Numbered from the stretch's first letter, positions 1-8,699 are shown. The stretch: 64,000 bases of DNA from Massilia horti (GCF_004614195.1 NZ_SPUM01000132.1:62001-126000), one strand, 5' to 3'. Program-made: numbers and translations. Notes: generated by a model from the letters alone, not told the origin.

Positions 1-1
1 G

Positions 2-1579
2 ATGTTGCAAAAGACGATCGGGGACATCCAGTCTTTCCGCAATCCTGACGGCAGCTTCAACATGGACCAGTACAAGGCCGCGCTGGCAGCGCAGGGCATG
101 ACTCCGGAAATGTTCGATGCGCGCCTGCGTCACGACTTGGCCATGCAGCAACTGGTCGGTTCGATCCAGTCCACCGCCTTCACACCGCGTTCGGTCGCGT
201 CGCGCATGTCCGACCTGAACGACCAGGAGCGCGAAGTCCAGGAGCAGCTGTTCCCGCTGGCGCAGTTCGCGCCGCAGGTCAAGGTGACCGATGACATGGT
301 CAAGGCCTACTACGACAAGCACGCGGACCAGTTCCAGGTGCCCGAGCAGGTCAAGGCCGAATACGTGGTGCTTGATCCGTCGACGGTGGAAAAGCAGGTC
401 ACGGTCAGCGATGCGGAAATCGCCGACTTCTACAACAAGAACATGAAGAGCTTCACTACGCCGGAAAAGCGCACCGCGAGCCACATCCTGATCGCGGTCA
501 AACGTGACGCCCCGGCCGCCGAGAAGGAGAAGGCGCGCGCCAAGGCGGAAGCCGTGCTGGCCGAAGTTCGCAAGAACCCGAACGATTTCGCGGCGATCGC
601 CAAGAAGGAATCGCAGGATCCGGGTTCGGCAGAGCTGGGCGGCGACCTTGGCGAAGTGCAGAAGGGTCTGTTCGTCAAACCGGTGGAAGACGCGATCTAT
701 TCGCTCAAGCAGGGTGAGATCAGCGGCATCGTGCCGTCCGAGTTCGGTTTCCACATCATCAAGGTAACCGCGGTCAAGCCGGCGACCCAGAAGACGCTGG
801 AGGAAGCCAAGCCGCAGATCACGGAAGAGCTCAAGCAGCAGAAGACGCGCAAGAAGTTCTCGGAGCTGGCGGAGGTCTTTAACAACACCGTATTCGAGCA
901 GTCGGACAGCCTGAAGCCGGCCGCGGACAAGCTGGGCGTGCAGGTCCAGACGGTCGACGGCCTGACCCGCAAGCCGAACCCGGCGCTGGGCCCGGCACCG
1001 TATAACAACGAGAAGTTCCTGGGTGCGTTGTTCTCGGCTGATGCGATCAAGAACAAGCGCAATACCGAACCGGTCGAAATCGGCGCAGGCACCCTGATTG
1101 CGGGCCGCGTGGCTGAATTCAAGCCCGCTGCAAAGCGGCCGCTGGCGGAAGTGGAAGCGCTGATTCGCCAGCGCGTGACGCAGGAAGAAGAAATGCGTCT
1201 GGCACGCCAGGCTGGCGAAGCGAAGCTGGCCGCTGCCAAGGCATCGGGCGACGCTGCCGGTTTCGGCGAGGCAAAGGTAGTCTCGCGCACCAAGGAGCCC
1301 GCGATCAATCCGACCGCCGCACTGGCCGTGCTCAAGGCTGACGTATCCAAGCTGCCGGCCTATGTAGGCGTGGAGCTGCCGGGCCAGGGTTACGGCGTGT
1401 ACCGCATCGGCAAGGTGTCGCAGCCGGCCCAGACCGACGAAGCGCGCCGCAAGCAGGAAGCCGAGCAGATCGCCCGCGTGCTTGGCGAGCAAGAGATGTT
1501 TGAATACATCGAAGCGCTCAAGCACAAGGCCAAGGCGAAGATCAACGTCAAGCCGGCTGAACTGGGCGAGCAGAAGTAA
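2..1579 (+). CDS. ppiD: Peptidyl-prolyl cis-trans isomerase PpiD, 5' end missing
   Basis: Periplasmic, inner-membrane-anchored parvulin-type folding factor that assists outer-membrane proteins leaving the Sec translocon. The visible 525 residues begin inside the SurA-like N-terminal region. A parvulin domain follows at about residues 155-260 (TASHILIAVK, GGDLGEVQKG, FGFHIIKV), then a long charged C-terminal chaperone region. PpiD proteins are about 620-650 aa with one N-terminal membrane helix, so roughly the first 100 residues lie outside the window. The ATG at position 2 is therefore an internal methionine, not the start. A strong terminator follows the stop. Family call is firm; PpiD rather than SurA is chosen from the length and domain order. 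Confidence 0.9.
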   Translation: MLQKTIGDIQSFRNPDGSFNMDQYKAALAAQGMTPEMFDARLRHDLAMQQLVGSIQSTAFTPRSVASRMSDLNDQEREVQEQLFPLAQFAPQVKVTDDMVKAYYDKHADQFQVPEQVKAEYVVLDPSTVEKQVTVSDAEIADFYNKNMKSFTTPEKRTASHILIAVKRDAPAAEKEKARAKAEAVLAEVRKNPNDFAAIAKKESQDPGSAELGGDLGEVQKGLFVKPVEDAIYSLKQGEISGIVPSEFGFHIIKVTAVKPATQKTLEEAKPQITEELKQQKTRKKFSELAEVFNNTVFEQSDSLKPAADKLGVQVQTVDGLTRKPNPALGPAPYNNEKFLGALFSADAIKNKRNTEPVEIGAGTLIAGRVAEFKPAAKRPLAEVEALIRQRVTQEEEMRLARQAGEAKLAAAKASGDAAGFGEAKVVSRTKEPAINPTAALAVLKADVSKLPAYVGVELPGQGYGVYRIGKVSQPAQTDEARRKQEAEQIARVLGEQEMFEYIEALKHKAKAKINVKPAELGEQK

Positions 1580-1600
1580 TCGGGCCTGAAAGGCTCAGAC

Positions 1601-1638
1601 AAAAGACCCGGCTGCGGAAGCAGACCGGGTCTTTTTTT
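1601..1638 (+). terminator. Rho-independent terminator after ppiD
   Basis: The stem AAAGACCCGG pairs with CCGGGTCTTT around a short CTGC-containing loop and runs into seven T residues. It lies 21 bp after the ppiD stop. Confidence 0.9.
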
Positions 1639-1727
1639 CGCTGTCATCGGCAAGCGCGGGTTTCGTAACGTGATCACCAGCGTACGAAAGAGAGCAGTCG
1701 TTCCCGGGCTCGGCGCCCCCCTTGGCG

Positions 1728-1752
1728 GGAACAGCGCCACTGGCGCTGTTCC
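1728..1752. repeat. Perfect 12-bp inverted repeat with 1-nt centre
   Basis: GGAACAGCGCCA and TGGCGCTGTTCC are exact reverse complements separated by a single C. No poly-T follows, so it is a hairpin or extragenic palindrome rather than a clear terminator. Confidence 0.7.
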
Positions 1753-1973
1753 CCCCATAGGCCGCGTGAAATGACGTTCAGCATGGGTACCCGCCTACGC
1801 GGGAACGACGTCGTTAGGCCCTCAGCTAAGGGTGACAGTGTCTCTTTTCCGCGCGTTGCCGGTGCCAAGCATGGCCGCGCGCAATGTAGTGCGATCAGCA
1901 ATTGTCGGAGGTATTCATTTTCGGATAGCTCCTATTTGCCTATGTATATTGTTCACCGAAAGTCACTGCGGCA

Positions 1974-2008
1974 GAATTCATTGAATGCAATACGAATATC
2001 GTGAATTC
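1974..2008. promoter_or_regulatory. Candidate operator upstream of the LuxR-type gene
   Basis: GAATTCA and TGAATTC form a perfect 7-bp inverted repeat with a 21-bp spacer, ending 24 bp before the ATG at 2032. It does not look like a classic 20-bp lux box. A regulatory role is inferred from position only. Confidence 0.25.
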
Positions 2009-2031
2009 AAACTCGTTCGCGGGACAATATC

Positions 2032-2763
2032 ATGCATTGCGACTCCTTCCTCATGCTATCCGGCTCCGGATTGCCGGAGCTTCTCACCGCGCAGGACTGG
2101 GACGAATTGCTTGGGCGTACCAGGAGCATTCTCGCCGGTACGGGGATTGACGATTTCCTGCTGCGCCTGAACATCACCGATCCCGAAGGCTGCGTCCGCT
2201 CGCACCTGTTCAGCACTCTGCCGGATGACGTTTCGCGGCTGTTCGACCGCAGGCTGCAAGGCCAGGAGGATTCTGTCAATCACCACTTGGCGTGCTCTGG
2301 CTTGCCGCTGGCATGGACGGTTGGGCAGATGTGCGAGCATGGCGTCAATCCGGCGTATCAGGCGCTGGGGCGAATCGGGATCCAGCACGGTGCCAGCTTT
2401 GCCGTGCGTGGCGCGCTGACCGTGAGCCGTCTCGATTTTTATCGCCGCGACGCGACGCCGCTGTCGCGGCCGCCCACGGCCGACCTGCTGTTGCTTGGCT
2501 CTTACCTGCACGAAGCAGTCCACGCCCTGTGGAAGAAGGAGAACCCTGACCCGGCGCCGACCCTGACCCGGCGTGAACGTGAATGCCTCTACTGGAGCGC
2601 TGGCGGCAAGACCAGCAAGGAAACTGCGATGATCCTCGGCATCTCGCAGCACACGGTGTACTTTCACCTCAAGAACGTCGCCAGCAAGTTCAATGTCTAC
2701 TCGACCCGGCACGCAATCACCCGCGCCAGCCGGCTGGGCATGCTCACACCGCAACTGCCCTGA
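2032..2763 (+). CDS. LuxR-family transcriptional regulator, cluster-linked solo
   Basis: 243-aa transcription factor. The C-terminal 65 residues are a LuxR-type helix-turn-helix (LTRRERECLYW, SKETAMILGISQHTVYFHLKNVASKF). The N-terminal ~160 residues have the length and position of an autoinducer-binding domain. However, the Trp/Tyr/Asp-Pro pattern that contacts acyl-homoserine lactones in TraR/LasR is not obvious, so the ligand is unknown. No luxI-type synthase is in the window. The gene faces the end of the minus-strand biosynthetic operon, which makes it a plausible pathway regulator. The ATG at 2032 lacks a clear Shine-Dalgarno; the ATG at 2053 is an alternative. Confidence 0.8.
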   Translation: MHCDSFLMLSGSGLPELLTAQDWDELLGRTRSILAGTGIDDFLLRLNITDPEGCVRSHLFSTLPDDVSRLFDRRLQGQEDSVNHHLACSGLPLAWTVGQMCEHGVNPAYQALGRIGIQHGASFAVRGALTVSRLDFYRRDATPLSRPPTADLLLLGSYLHEAVHALWKKENPDPAPTLTRRERECLYWSAGGKTSKETAMILGISQHTVYFHLKNVASKFNVYSTRHAITRASRLGMLTPQLP

Positions 2764-2846
2764 GCGCCGCGGCCCACGGCGCGGCGTCCAATTTCCGGCT
2801 TCGGCCGGGATGATGGTCGAGTACTCGTTCATTGCGGGGCCAGCCT

Positions 2847-3788
2847 TCAGTTCATGGCCAAGGTCCGGGCCGCGCGCGCAGACGCCGCCGTGTTGGCGAT
2901 CGCGGTGGCGAACGGGGTCCTGGCGATGCCGAAGGTGCTCTGGGTAAGCTCGCTCGAGAACGCCCACGGCTTGTCGTACAGGTACATCATTTCCTGTAGT
3001 TCGCGCATGGCGGGATTGAACAGGCCCAGGCAGCGCATCATCAGCGGCCCTACCGTGCGCAACTTGAGCGGATGCTCGCCAAGACCGGAGACGGTTTCGA
3101 GGAAGGCCAGTTGCGAAGCGGCGCTATGGGACGGCGCATGCCAGACATGGCCGAAGCTGCTGGAGTGGCGGGCCAGTTCGACCATCGCAGCGGCGAAGTC
3201 CGGCACGTAGGTGTAGGCCTGGGCGGCGTGCGGGTCGCCGAGGATCCAGGTGGTCTTGCCGTCCAGGGTGCTGTTGAAAACGGCCTGGCCGACGCTGGAC
3301 TGCTCGACCCCGGGGCCGAAGAAGGTCGCGCCGCGCACGACCGCCACGCGCAAGCCGGGCTGGCCATGCAAGCCCATCAGGCGTTCGGTCACCGCCTGGC
3401 GTACTTGCCCCTTGCGGCTGCAGGGGCGGGCGGGGTCGCCCTCGCGGAAGGCGCCGGCGCAGGGGCCGTAGGCGTACACGTTGTCGGCCAGGATGATATC
3501 CACGTCGCCTCCCGTGACTGCGCGTGCGATACCCTCGGCCAGCAAGGGAAACTCGCTTTCCCAGCGCCAGTACGGCGGCGCCGCGCACACGTACAGCGTG
3601 GTCGGGCGGGTCAAGACCTTGGCCAACGCCTTGGGATCGCTGGCGTCGCACGCGTGCACCGGCCAGTCGTCGGCCGGCGTGCCGCTGCGGTTGACCAGCA
3701 GCGCAGTCGTGCCCTGGTCGGCCAGGTAGCGGGCGACGGCAAGGCCAAGTACGCCAGTGCCAAGTACAACATGATTTCGTGATTTCAT
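2847..3788 (-). CDS. NAD-dependent epimerase/dehydratase-family protein
   Basis: 313-aa extended-SDR-like Rossmann protein, last gene of the biosynthetic operon. The N-terminus carries a dinucleotide-binding loop (VLGTGVLGLAVARYL, about residues 8-22) and the middle has the family's NVYAYGP segment. The usual YxxxK catalytic pair cannot be seen after that point; the equivalent stretch reads SRKGQVRQAVTERLM. It could be a tailoring reductase or epimerase for the PKS-NRPS product, or a divergent member with another chemistry. The start is well supported by AAGGAG before the ATG at 3788. It lies 37 bp downstream of the thioesterase gene. Confidence 0.75.
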   Translation of the reverse strand: MKSRNHVVLGTGVLGLAVARYLADQGTTALLVNRSGTPADDWPVHACDASDPKALAKVLTRPTTLYVCAAPPYWRWESEFPLLAEGIARAVTGGDVDIILADNVYAYGPCAGAFREGDPARPCSRKGQVRQAVTERLMGLHGQPGLRVAVVRGATFFGPGVEQSSVGQAVFNSTLDGKTTWILGDPHAAQAYTYVPDFAAAMVELARHSSSFGHVWHAPSHSAASQLAFLETVSGLGEHPLKLRTVGPLMMRCLGLFNPAMRELQEMMYLYDKPWAFSSELTQSTFGIARTPFATAIANTAASARAARTLAMN

Positions 3789-3825
3789 GATCGCTCCTTG
3801 TCGGTAAAGTGATGGTTTGGGCTGT

Positions 3826-4641
3826 TCAGCCGCCGTGCTGCATCATGGCCAGACGCCAGCGCAGGTCGCGCACGACTTGTTCCTCGTGGCTTTGCAGGAA
3901 GAAGTGGCCGCCGTTGTATCCCAGCGTCTCGAGTAGACCGCGGGTGTGCGCCTGCCAGGCTTGGATGTCGGCCGCGCCGCAATGCTGGTCGCGGCTCCCG
4001 TACATGCCGACGATCGGCAGCGCCAGCGCCGGCACCGCGGGCGGCGCACCGAGCTGGTCGTACCAGCGGTCGAGCAGGAGAAAATCGGCCTTGATGGTCG
4101 GCAGCAGCAACTGCATCAGCTCGGCGTTGTCGAGCAGGACTTCGGGCGTGCCTTCCAGCCGCCGCAATTCGTCGATGAACTCGTCATCGCTCATGCGCGC
4201 CACGTGGCGCCGCTCGCGCGCCAGATGGGGCGCCTTGCAGCCGGACAGGAACAGGCACTCCGGCTGGCGCGCCCCGCGCCGCGCCAGTTCGAGCGCCACA
4301 TGGTAGGCCAGCAGTGCGCCCATGCTGTGGCCGTACAACGCGAAGCGCGCCACAGGGCGATCGGCGAGCAGGGCGTCGGTGATGTCCTGTACCAAGACCC
4401 GATAGTCGACCTCGGCGGCCTCATGCAGGCGGCTGCCACGCCCGGGCAACTGGATGGCGACCAAGTCGTATCCGGCGTCGAAATAGTTTGGCCAATTGCG
4501 AAATACCGAGGCGCTGCCGCCGGCATACGGGAACAGGTATAGCCTGATCCGTCCTCGCGCCGGCTCGGGTACGCCGTAGCGGTGCAGGTAGCGGCCCGCG
4601 CGCGCTGCCGGCTGTTTGAGCGAATCGAGAGTCATGTGCAT
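3826..4641 (-). CDS. Stand-alone (type II) thioesterase of the PKS-NRPS cluster
   Basis: 271-aa alpha/beta hydrolase of the GrsT/surfactin type II thioesterase family. Catalytic elements are visible: nucleophile elbow YGHSMGA, the Asp in GSRDQHCG and the His in YNGGHFF. Such enzymes usually remove aberrant acyl groups from carrier proteins. Because the NRPS ends in a carrier domain without its own thioesterase, this protein may also release the finished chain. The open frame extends upstream into the outer-membrane gene, but GGAGG just before the ATG at 4641 marks the start; the ATG at 4635 is an equal-frame alternative. Confidence 0.88.
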   Translation of the reverse strand: MHMTLDSLKQPAARAGRYLHRYGVPEPARGRIRLYLFPYAGGSASVFRNWPNYFDAGYDLVAIQLPGRGSRLHEAAEVDYRVLVQDITDALLADRPVARFALYGHSMGALLAYHVALELARRGARQPECLFLSGCKAPHLARERRHVARMSDDEFIDELRRLEGTPEVLLDNAELMQLLLPTIKADFLLLDRWYDQLGAPPAVPALALPIVGMYGSRDQHCGAADIQAWQAHTRGLLETLGYNGGHFFLQSHEEQVVRDLRWRLAMMQHGG

Positions 4642-4652
4642 TGATCCTCCGT

Positions 4653-5933
4653 CTAGAAAGATGTACGGATCCCGGTTTGCACCGAGAACTTGATCAGGCG
4701 CCCGAAGTCGGAACGATCGCCGCCGAAATTGCGGCTCGTCATCAGGAATGCCTGTGCATGGGGGCCGAGGTAGTAGGTGAATGAACCGGAGAGGGCAGAG
4801 CCGCCACGTGACCTGGCCCAGCGCAGCGCAACGTCGCCCTTGTCGTTCCACTCGGTGCGCAGCAGTTGCAGGAACAGGTAGTTGCGCGACACATAGGGCA
4901 GGTTGGGCGACAGCGCCGTTCCCAGGGCCGGGAAGGCCGCCGTGCTGGCGGCACCGCCCGCGCGCAGCAGCGCGCCCGCCTGGACGGCCGCGTTGTACCA
5001 GGCTTGGCGTTCGGTCGGGCTGTAGCCTTCGTTCCCGTTCAGCCACTCTACGTTGAGCGTCCAGCCCGATTCGAAGGTGTAGGCAGCGCCGCCCAGGGCC
5101 GAGTAGAACAGGGTGCCGCTACCAAGCTTGGCCTGCGCGAAGTGCCAGCCGGCCGCATCCGGCACCGGAAACCAGCCCGCATGCCCGCGCCCGGCGGACA
5201 GGTCGGCATATACCAACGCAGCCTTCGACACAGGCAACGTGCCGTACAGGCCGAGCCGGCGTACGCCGTTTTCCTGGCGCGAGGCGATCGCGCCGCCGCT
5301 CGCGTTTTCGCCCATCCAGTCGAGCTTGGCGGCCCAGGTTGGCGAAAAGTTGAGCGGATCGGGTTCGCGCGCGCCGTGCCGATAGACGCGTACCAGCGCC
5401 ACAGTCAGCTCAGGAGTCGGAAACCATTGCGCCTGCCAGTCGTCCTTGCCGTACAGCTCCTGGATTGGATTGGTCTTGCCCGTATCGCGGAAGAAAGGGT
5501 TGCTGGGTGACAGGAAGATACTGCTCCCCCATTGCAGCACATCGCGCCCAACGCTGAGCTCGGCCTGGTTGCCGATGCGGCAGCGTACGCCCCCTTCGTT
5601 GACGAACCCGCCATGGTCGCTGGTGGCCGGCTGCGTGCCCGCCGCACCAGCCCGGTGGTATTGCGCACGCAACCTGGCGGTGCCGCTGCACGGCCCAAGC
5701 GCCGCCCCCAGGTTCAGGCGCAGTTCGGCGTCAAGCTGGCGGCGCGGCAGCGGCACGAATGTCGCATCCGGGTTGAACATGCTGTCAGCCGGCGTCAGGA
5801 AGGTGCCATGCAGCAGCGCTTGTCCGAGCATGCTGGTGCGCCAGGCCGGGCCGGACTGGTCCGCCGCCCCGGCCACCGCCAGCGGCGCCAGGGCGGCGCA
5901 GCACAGCGCCAGGATACGGAGCACGGCAACCAT
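4653..5933 (-). CDS. Predicted outer-membrane beta-barrel protein in the transport cassette
   Basis: 426 aa. The N-terminal signal peptide probably ends near AVAGA. The rest is rich in alternating aromatic/polar strands (for example TLFYSALGGAAYTF, SGSFTYYLGPHAQAFLM) and the chain ends in a terminal Phe, typical of proteins inserted by the BAM complex. I do not recognise the specific family. It starts directly at the stop of the LolA-like gene and belongs to the same cassette as the ABC ATPase and permease. That suggests it receives or passes on a lipid-like substrate at the outer membrane. Function is inferred from localisation signals and context only. Confidence 0.65.
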   Translation of the reverse strand: MVAVLRILALCCAALAPLAVAGAADQSGPAWRTSMLGQALLHGTFLTPADSMFNPDATFVPLPRRQLDAELRLNLGAALGPCSGTARLRAQYHRAGAAGTQPATSDHGGFVNEGGVRCRIGNQAELSVGRDVLQWGSSIFLSPSNPFFRDTGKTNPIQELYGKDDWQAQWFPTPELTVALVRVYRHGAREPDPLNFSPTWAAKLDWMGENASGGAIASRQENGVRRLGLYGTLPVSKAALVYADLSAGRGHAGWFPVPDAAGWHFAQAKLGSGTLFYSALGGAAYTFESGWTLNVEWLNGNEGYSPTERQAWYNAAVQAGALLRAGGAASTAAFPALGTALSPNLPYVSRNYLFLQLLRTEWNDKGDVALRWARSRGGSALSGSFTYYLGPHAQAFLMTSRNFGGDRSDFGRLIKFSVQTGIRTSF

Positions 5934-6704
5934 CTAGCGCGTCAGGGCCGCCAGGCTCAGTTCGTCGCGCGGGATCGGCTGCACCTTGACCGCGCTGTAC
6001 TCAAGCACCGACACGTTGTTGGCGCCAATCGCGTCGTGGATCACCATCCGGCTCACGAAAGGCTGCTTGCGCCCGTCGTGGGTGATGATGTTGCCGGTTT
6101 CGAAAATGGCCGTCTTGAACAGTTTGCCTGACACCGTATAGAACTCCGCCTTGACCGGCACCAGGCGTGCGCGCGAGACGTAGTACACGATGCGGTCGTA
6201 GGTGACCCACTTGGTCTTGCCGACCAGGTTGAGCACGTACACCGGCTCGCCGTCGATGGTTTGCTCCGGCATCAGGGTGCCGTCGTATTCCTTCATGTAG
6301 TTGGTGGCCGCAATATCGCCATTCGCGGCCGGCCCCATCATTTTCTGGCGGCTCGAGATCGACACCGGCTTTTGCAGGTCGGGCCGGCCGTACCACATGT
6401 TGCGCCCGAGTTGCAGCAGCCGCCCGCCCGCCGCGCGCGCCGGATAGTAGGTCTCGGCCACGCTGTTATCGCCCTCGGCCTTAACGTGCAGCATGCGCAC
6501 GTTTTCGCCGCTGTCCGGATCGATGGCGGTGATCTTCAAGTCCCAGCTCACCCCCGGCAGTCCGCCGCCACGGGTCTTGTCGGTCGCTTCCAGGACCTGC
6601 AGTGCGGATAAGCCGGTCGCGGTTTGTGCCCACCCGGGCAGGCTCGCAGCCAGCAGGGCGCCGGCCAGCAGCAGCTTGGCATTCGATGTCATCCAGGTCT
6701 CCAT
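5934..6704 (-). CDS. LolA-like outer membrane lipoprotein-sorting protein
   Basis: 256 aa with an N-terminal signal peptide (hydrophobic LLLAGALLAASLPGWAQ) followed by a single domain resembling the COG2834/LolA-like lipid-binding fold (YYPARAAGGRLLQLGRNMWYG, VYVLNLVGKTKW, YDRIVYYVSRARLVPVKAEFY). Proteins of this type often sit beside FtsX-type ABC permeases and are thought to carry hydrophobic cargo through the periplasm. The ATG at 6704 overlaps the permease stop by one base; an internal ATG at 6692 also gives a good signal peptide. In this cluster it may ferry the PKS-NRPS product or a lipid precursor. Confidence 0.75.
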   Translation of the reverse strand: METWMTSNAKLLLAGALLAASLPGWAQTATGLSALQVLEATDKTRGGGLPGVSWDLKITAIDPDSGENVRMLHVKAEGDNSVAETYYPARAAGGRLLQLGRNMWYGRPDLQKPVSISSRQKMMGPAANGDIAATNYMKEYDGTLMPEQTIDGEPVYVLNLVGKTKWVTYDRIVYYVSRARLVPVKAEFYTVSGKLFKTAIFETGNIITHDGRKQPFVSRMVIHDAIGANNVSVLEYSAVKVQPIPRDELSLAALTR

Positions 6705-7930
6705 TATGCAAACGAGAGCGCGTCGACAATCCCGCGCCGGGCGGCGCGCCAGGACGGCAGCACCGCGGCCGCCATCGCCAGCAGCAGCACGACCGCGCCC
6801 ACGCCTGCGATCCGGGCCCAGTCCAGGTCAACCAGCAGCGCCACCGCCGACGAGGAATTGGGTGGCACGTAGGAGATGCCGGCCCGGTTGACCAGGGTGG
6901 CGATCGCGATGGTCAGGCCCAGCCCGAGCGCGATGCCGGCGCCGGCCAGCGCCAGGGCCTCGCACGCGAACAGCCGCACCACGCCGAACCCGCGCAGCCC
7001 GAGCGCGCGCAACGTGCCGATTTCGCGCGTGCGCTCGATGACCGTCATCGAAATCGTATTGGCGATGCTCATTGCGGCGATCACGAACACGATGCTGGCG
7101 ATGAAGGCGAAGATCATGTCGAACAGGTTGCGCACCTGCGTGTAGAAGCTCGACAGCTCCTGCCAGGTCTTGATCTCGACCTTGAAGCCGGCCGCCTGCA
7201 GCCGCGCCAACAGCTCGGCGCGCTTGACCTCGGTCTGGGACGCGTCCGCCAGCAGCACCACGAAGCGTTCCGCACTGTCGGTATCGAGCAGCGATTGCAC
7301 GAAGCCGAACGGCAGCACCAGGTACTTGTCGTTGGTGTTGGCATTACCGGTGTTGAACACGTCGATGACCTGCGCATCCATGGCGTTGGCCTGGCCGTCG
7401 ATCGTCGAAGTCATCAGCGTCAGCGTGCTGCCGACTCCGTAGTTGAGCAGCTTGGCCAGGTCGGCCGACACCGCCACCCCGTACTGGCGCGCCGGATCGA
7501 GCCTGCCGCCAGCGCCTTCGGTCAGCGCACCGCGCAGCACCTGCGCATCGGCGGCGACGATGCCCTCGCCGATGAAGATCGTCGAGTTGTTGCCGTTCGA
7601 GGCCATGCCGCTGACGGAGATGCGCGGCGAGACCATCCGCACGCCGCCGACGGCTTCGACCGCCTTGCGCACGCGCGCCATTTCGGCCGCGTCGAACATG
7701 TAGCGCTTCGGATGCAGTTTGCCCTCGAGGAGCATGCCTTCCTTGTAGATCGTCAGGTGGCCGAGGCGCTCGCCGGCAACCGCCTGGATCTGCAGCCCGG
7801 CGTAGACGTTGGCGATATACCCGGCAAACAGGTTCAGCGCGGTCAGGCCGGCGGCAATCGCGAGCACCGTCGCCACGCTGCGGTGGCGGTTGCGCAGCAC
7901 GTTGCGCACGGCGAGCAGGAACAGGTTCAT
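6704..7930 (-). CDS. ABC transporter permease, FtsX/LolE type
   Basis: About 408 aa. One N-terminal membrane helix (VATVLAIAAGLTALNLFAG) is followed by a large periplasmic MacB-like domain (about residues 45-270). Three C-terminal helices complete the FtsX domain (MIFAFIASIVFVIAAMSIAN, ACEALALAGAGIALGLGL and VGAVVLLLAMAAAVLPSW). This is the layout of LolC/LolE and MacB permeases. The start is set at 7930 because GGAGG precedes this ATG and it begins one base after the ATPase stop; the frame stays open further upstream. It pairs with the ATPase upstream and the LolA-like protein downstream. Confidence 0.88.
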   Translation of the reverse strand: MNLFLLAVRNVLRNRHRSVATVLAIAAGLTALNLFAGYIANVYAGLQIQAVAGERLGHLTIYKEGMLLEGKLHPKRYMFDAAEMARVRKAVEAVGGVRMVSPRISVSGMASNGNNSTIFIGEGIVAADAQVLRGALTEGAGGRLDPARQYGVAVSADLAKLLNYGVGSTLTLMTSTIDGQANAMDAQVIDVFNTGNANTNDKYLVLPFGFVQSLLDTDSAERFVVLLADASQTEVKRAELLARLQAAGFKVEIKTWQELSSFYTQVRNLFDMIFAFIASIVFVIAAMSIANTISMTVIERTREIGTLRALGLRGFGVVRLFACEALALAGAGIALGLGLTIAIATLVNRAGISYVPPNSSSAVALLVDLDWARIAGVGAVVLLLAMAAAVLPSWRAARRGIVDALSFA

Positions 7931-7931
7931 C

Positions 7932-8690
7932 TCAGCGATCCTCCACTGCGATGCGGCCGTCACGCAGGTGCACGATGCGCGTCATGTGGCCGAGGATACG
8001 GTTGTCGTGGGTGGAGAACACGAAGGTGGTGCCCAGCTCGCGCCGCAGCGACGCCAGCAGGTCCATCACCAGCATGCTGTTCGCGCTGTCCAGGTTGGCG
8101 GTGGGCTCGTCGGCCACCACCAGCTGCGGTTGCCCGATCAGGGCGCGCGCGATGGCCACGCGCTGGCGTTGGCCGCCGCTCATCCGGTCGGGACGCGCGC
8201 CCATGTGCGCGGACAGGCCCACGCGCGAGAGCAACTGCTGGGCGCGTGCCTTGTCGCCGTGCGCAAGCTTGCCGCGCAGGCGCAGCGGCAGCAGGACGTT
8301 TTCGAGCGCCGACAACACCGGCACCAGGTTAAAGCTCTGGAAGATGAAGCCGAGCGCCGCGCGGCGCAGGTCGGCGCGCGCATTGCGCGTCAGGTCCATC
8401 ACGCGCTGGCCGCCCAGCACCATGCTGCCTTCGGTCGGCTCGTCAAGCAGGCCAATGATGTTCAGCAGGGTCGACTTGCCGCTGCCCGAGGGGCCGCAGA
8501 TGGCCAGCATTTCACCTGGCGCGATCGTCAGGTCGATCCCGCGCAGCGCATCGACAGCGACCGCGCCTTGCAGGTAGGTCTTGTGAATGTCCGTCAGGCG
8601 GGCCAGTTCGGCGCCGGCGGCAGGCGCGCTGGCCGGCATCCTCGGCGTAAATGGCGGCATCGATTCGGACGGCGGGAGATCGAGTAGCAT
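7932..8690 (-). CDS. ABC transporter ATP-binding protein, LolD/MacB type
   Basis: 252 aa. A Pro-rich N-terminal tail of about 30 residues precedes a complete nucleotide-binding domain: Walker A GPSGSGKST, Q-loop FQSFNL, signature MSGGQRQR, Walker B LVVADEP and the switch His in STHD. The ATPase powers the FtsX-type permease encoded next. AAGGA precedes the ATG at 8690, which lies 9 bp after the NRPS stop. LolD/MacB-type ATPases drive mechanotransmission, in which substrate is handed to periplasmic partners rather than pumped through the permease. Confidence 0.92.
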   Translation of the reverse strand: MLLDLPPSESMPPFTPRMPASAPAAGAELARLTDIHKTYLQGAVAVDALRGIDLTIAPGEMLAICGPSGSGKSTLLNIIGLLDEPTEGSMVLGGQRVMDLTRNARADLRRAALGFIFQSFNLVPVLSALENVLLPLRLRGKLAHGDKARAQQLLSRVGLSAHMGARPDRMSGGQRQRVAIARALIGQPQLVVADEPTANLDSANSMLVMDLLASLRRELGTTFVFSTHDNRILGHMTRIVHLRDGRIAVEDR

Positions 8691-8699
8691 GGGGTGTCC

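Larger units (their letters stand above)
1640..2031. other. Intergenic stretch with palindromes, no gene seen
   Basis: I find no convincing gene here. It holds a perfect palindrome at 1728-1752 and a CCCGCCTACGCGGG-type hairpin near 1788-1803, both resembling dispersed intergenic repeats. The last 130 bp, in front of the LuxR gene, are AT-richer. They contain the inverted pair GAATTCA (1974-1980) and TGAATTC (2002-2008), a possible regulator site 24 bp before the start codon. Confidence 0.5.
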
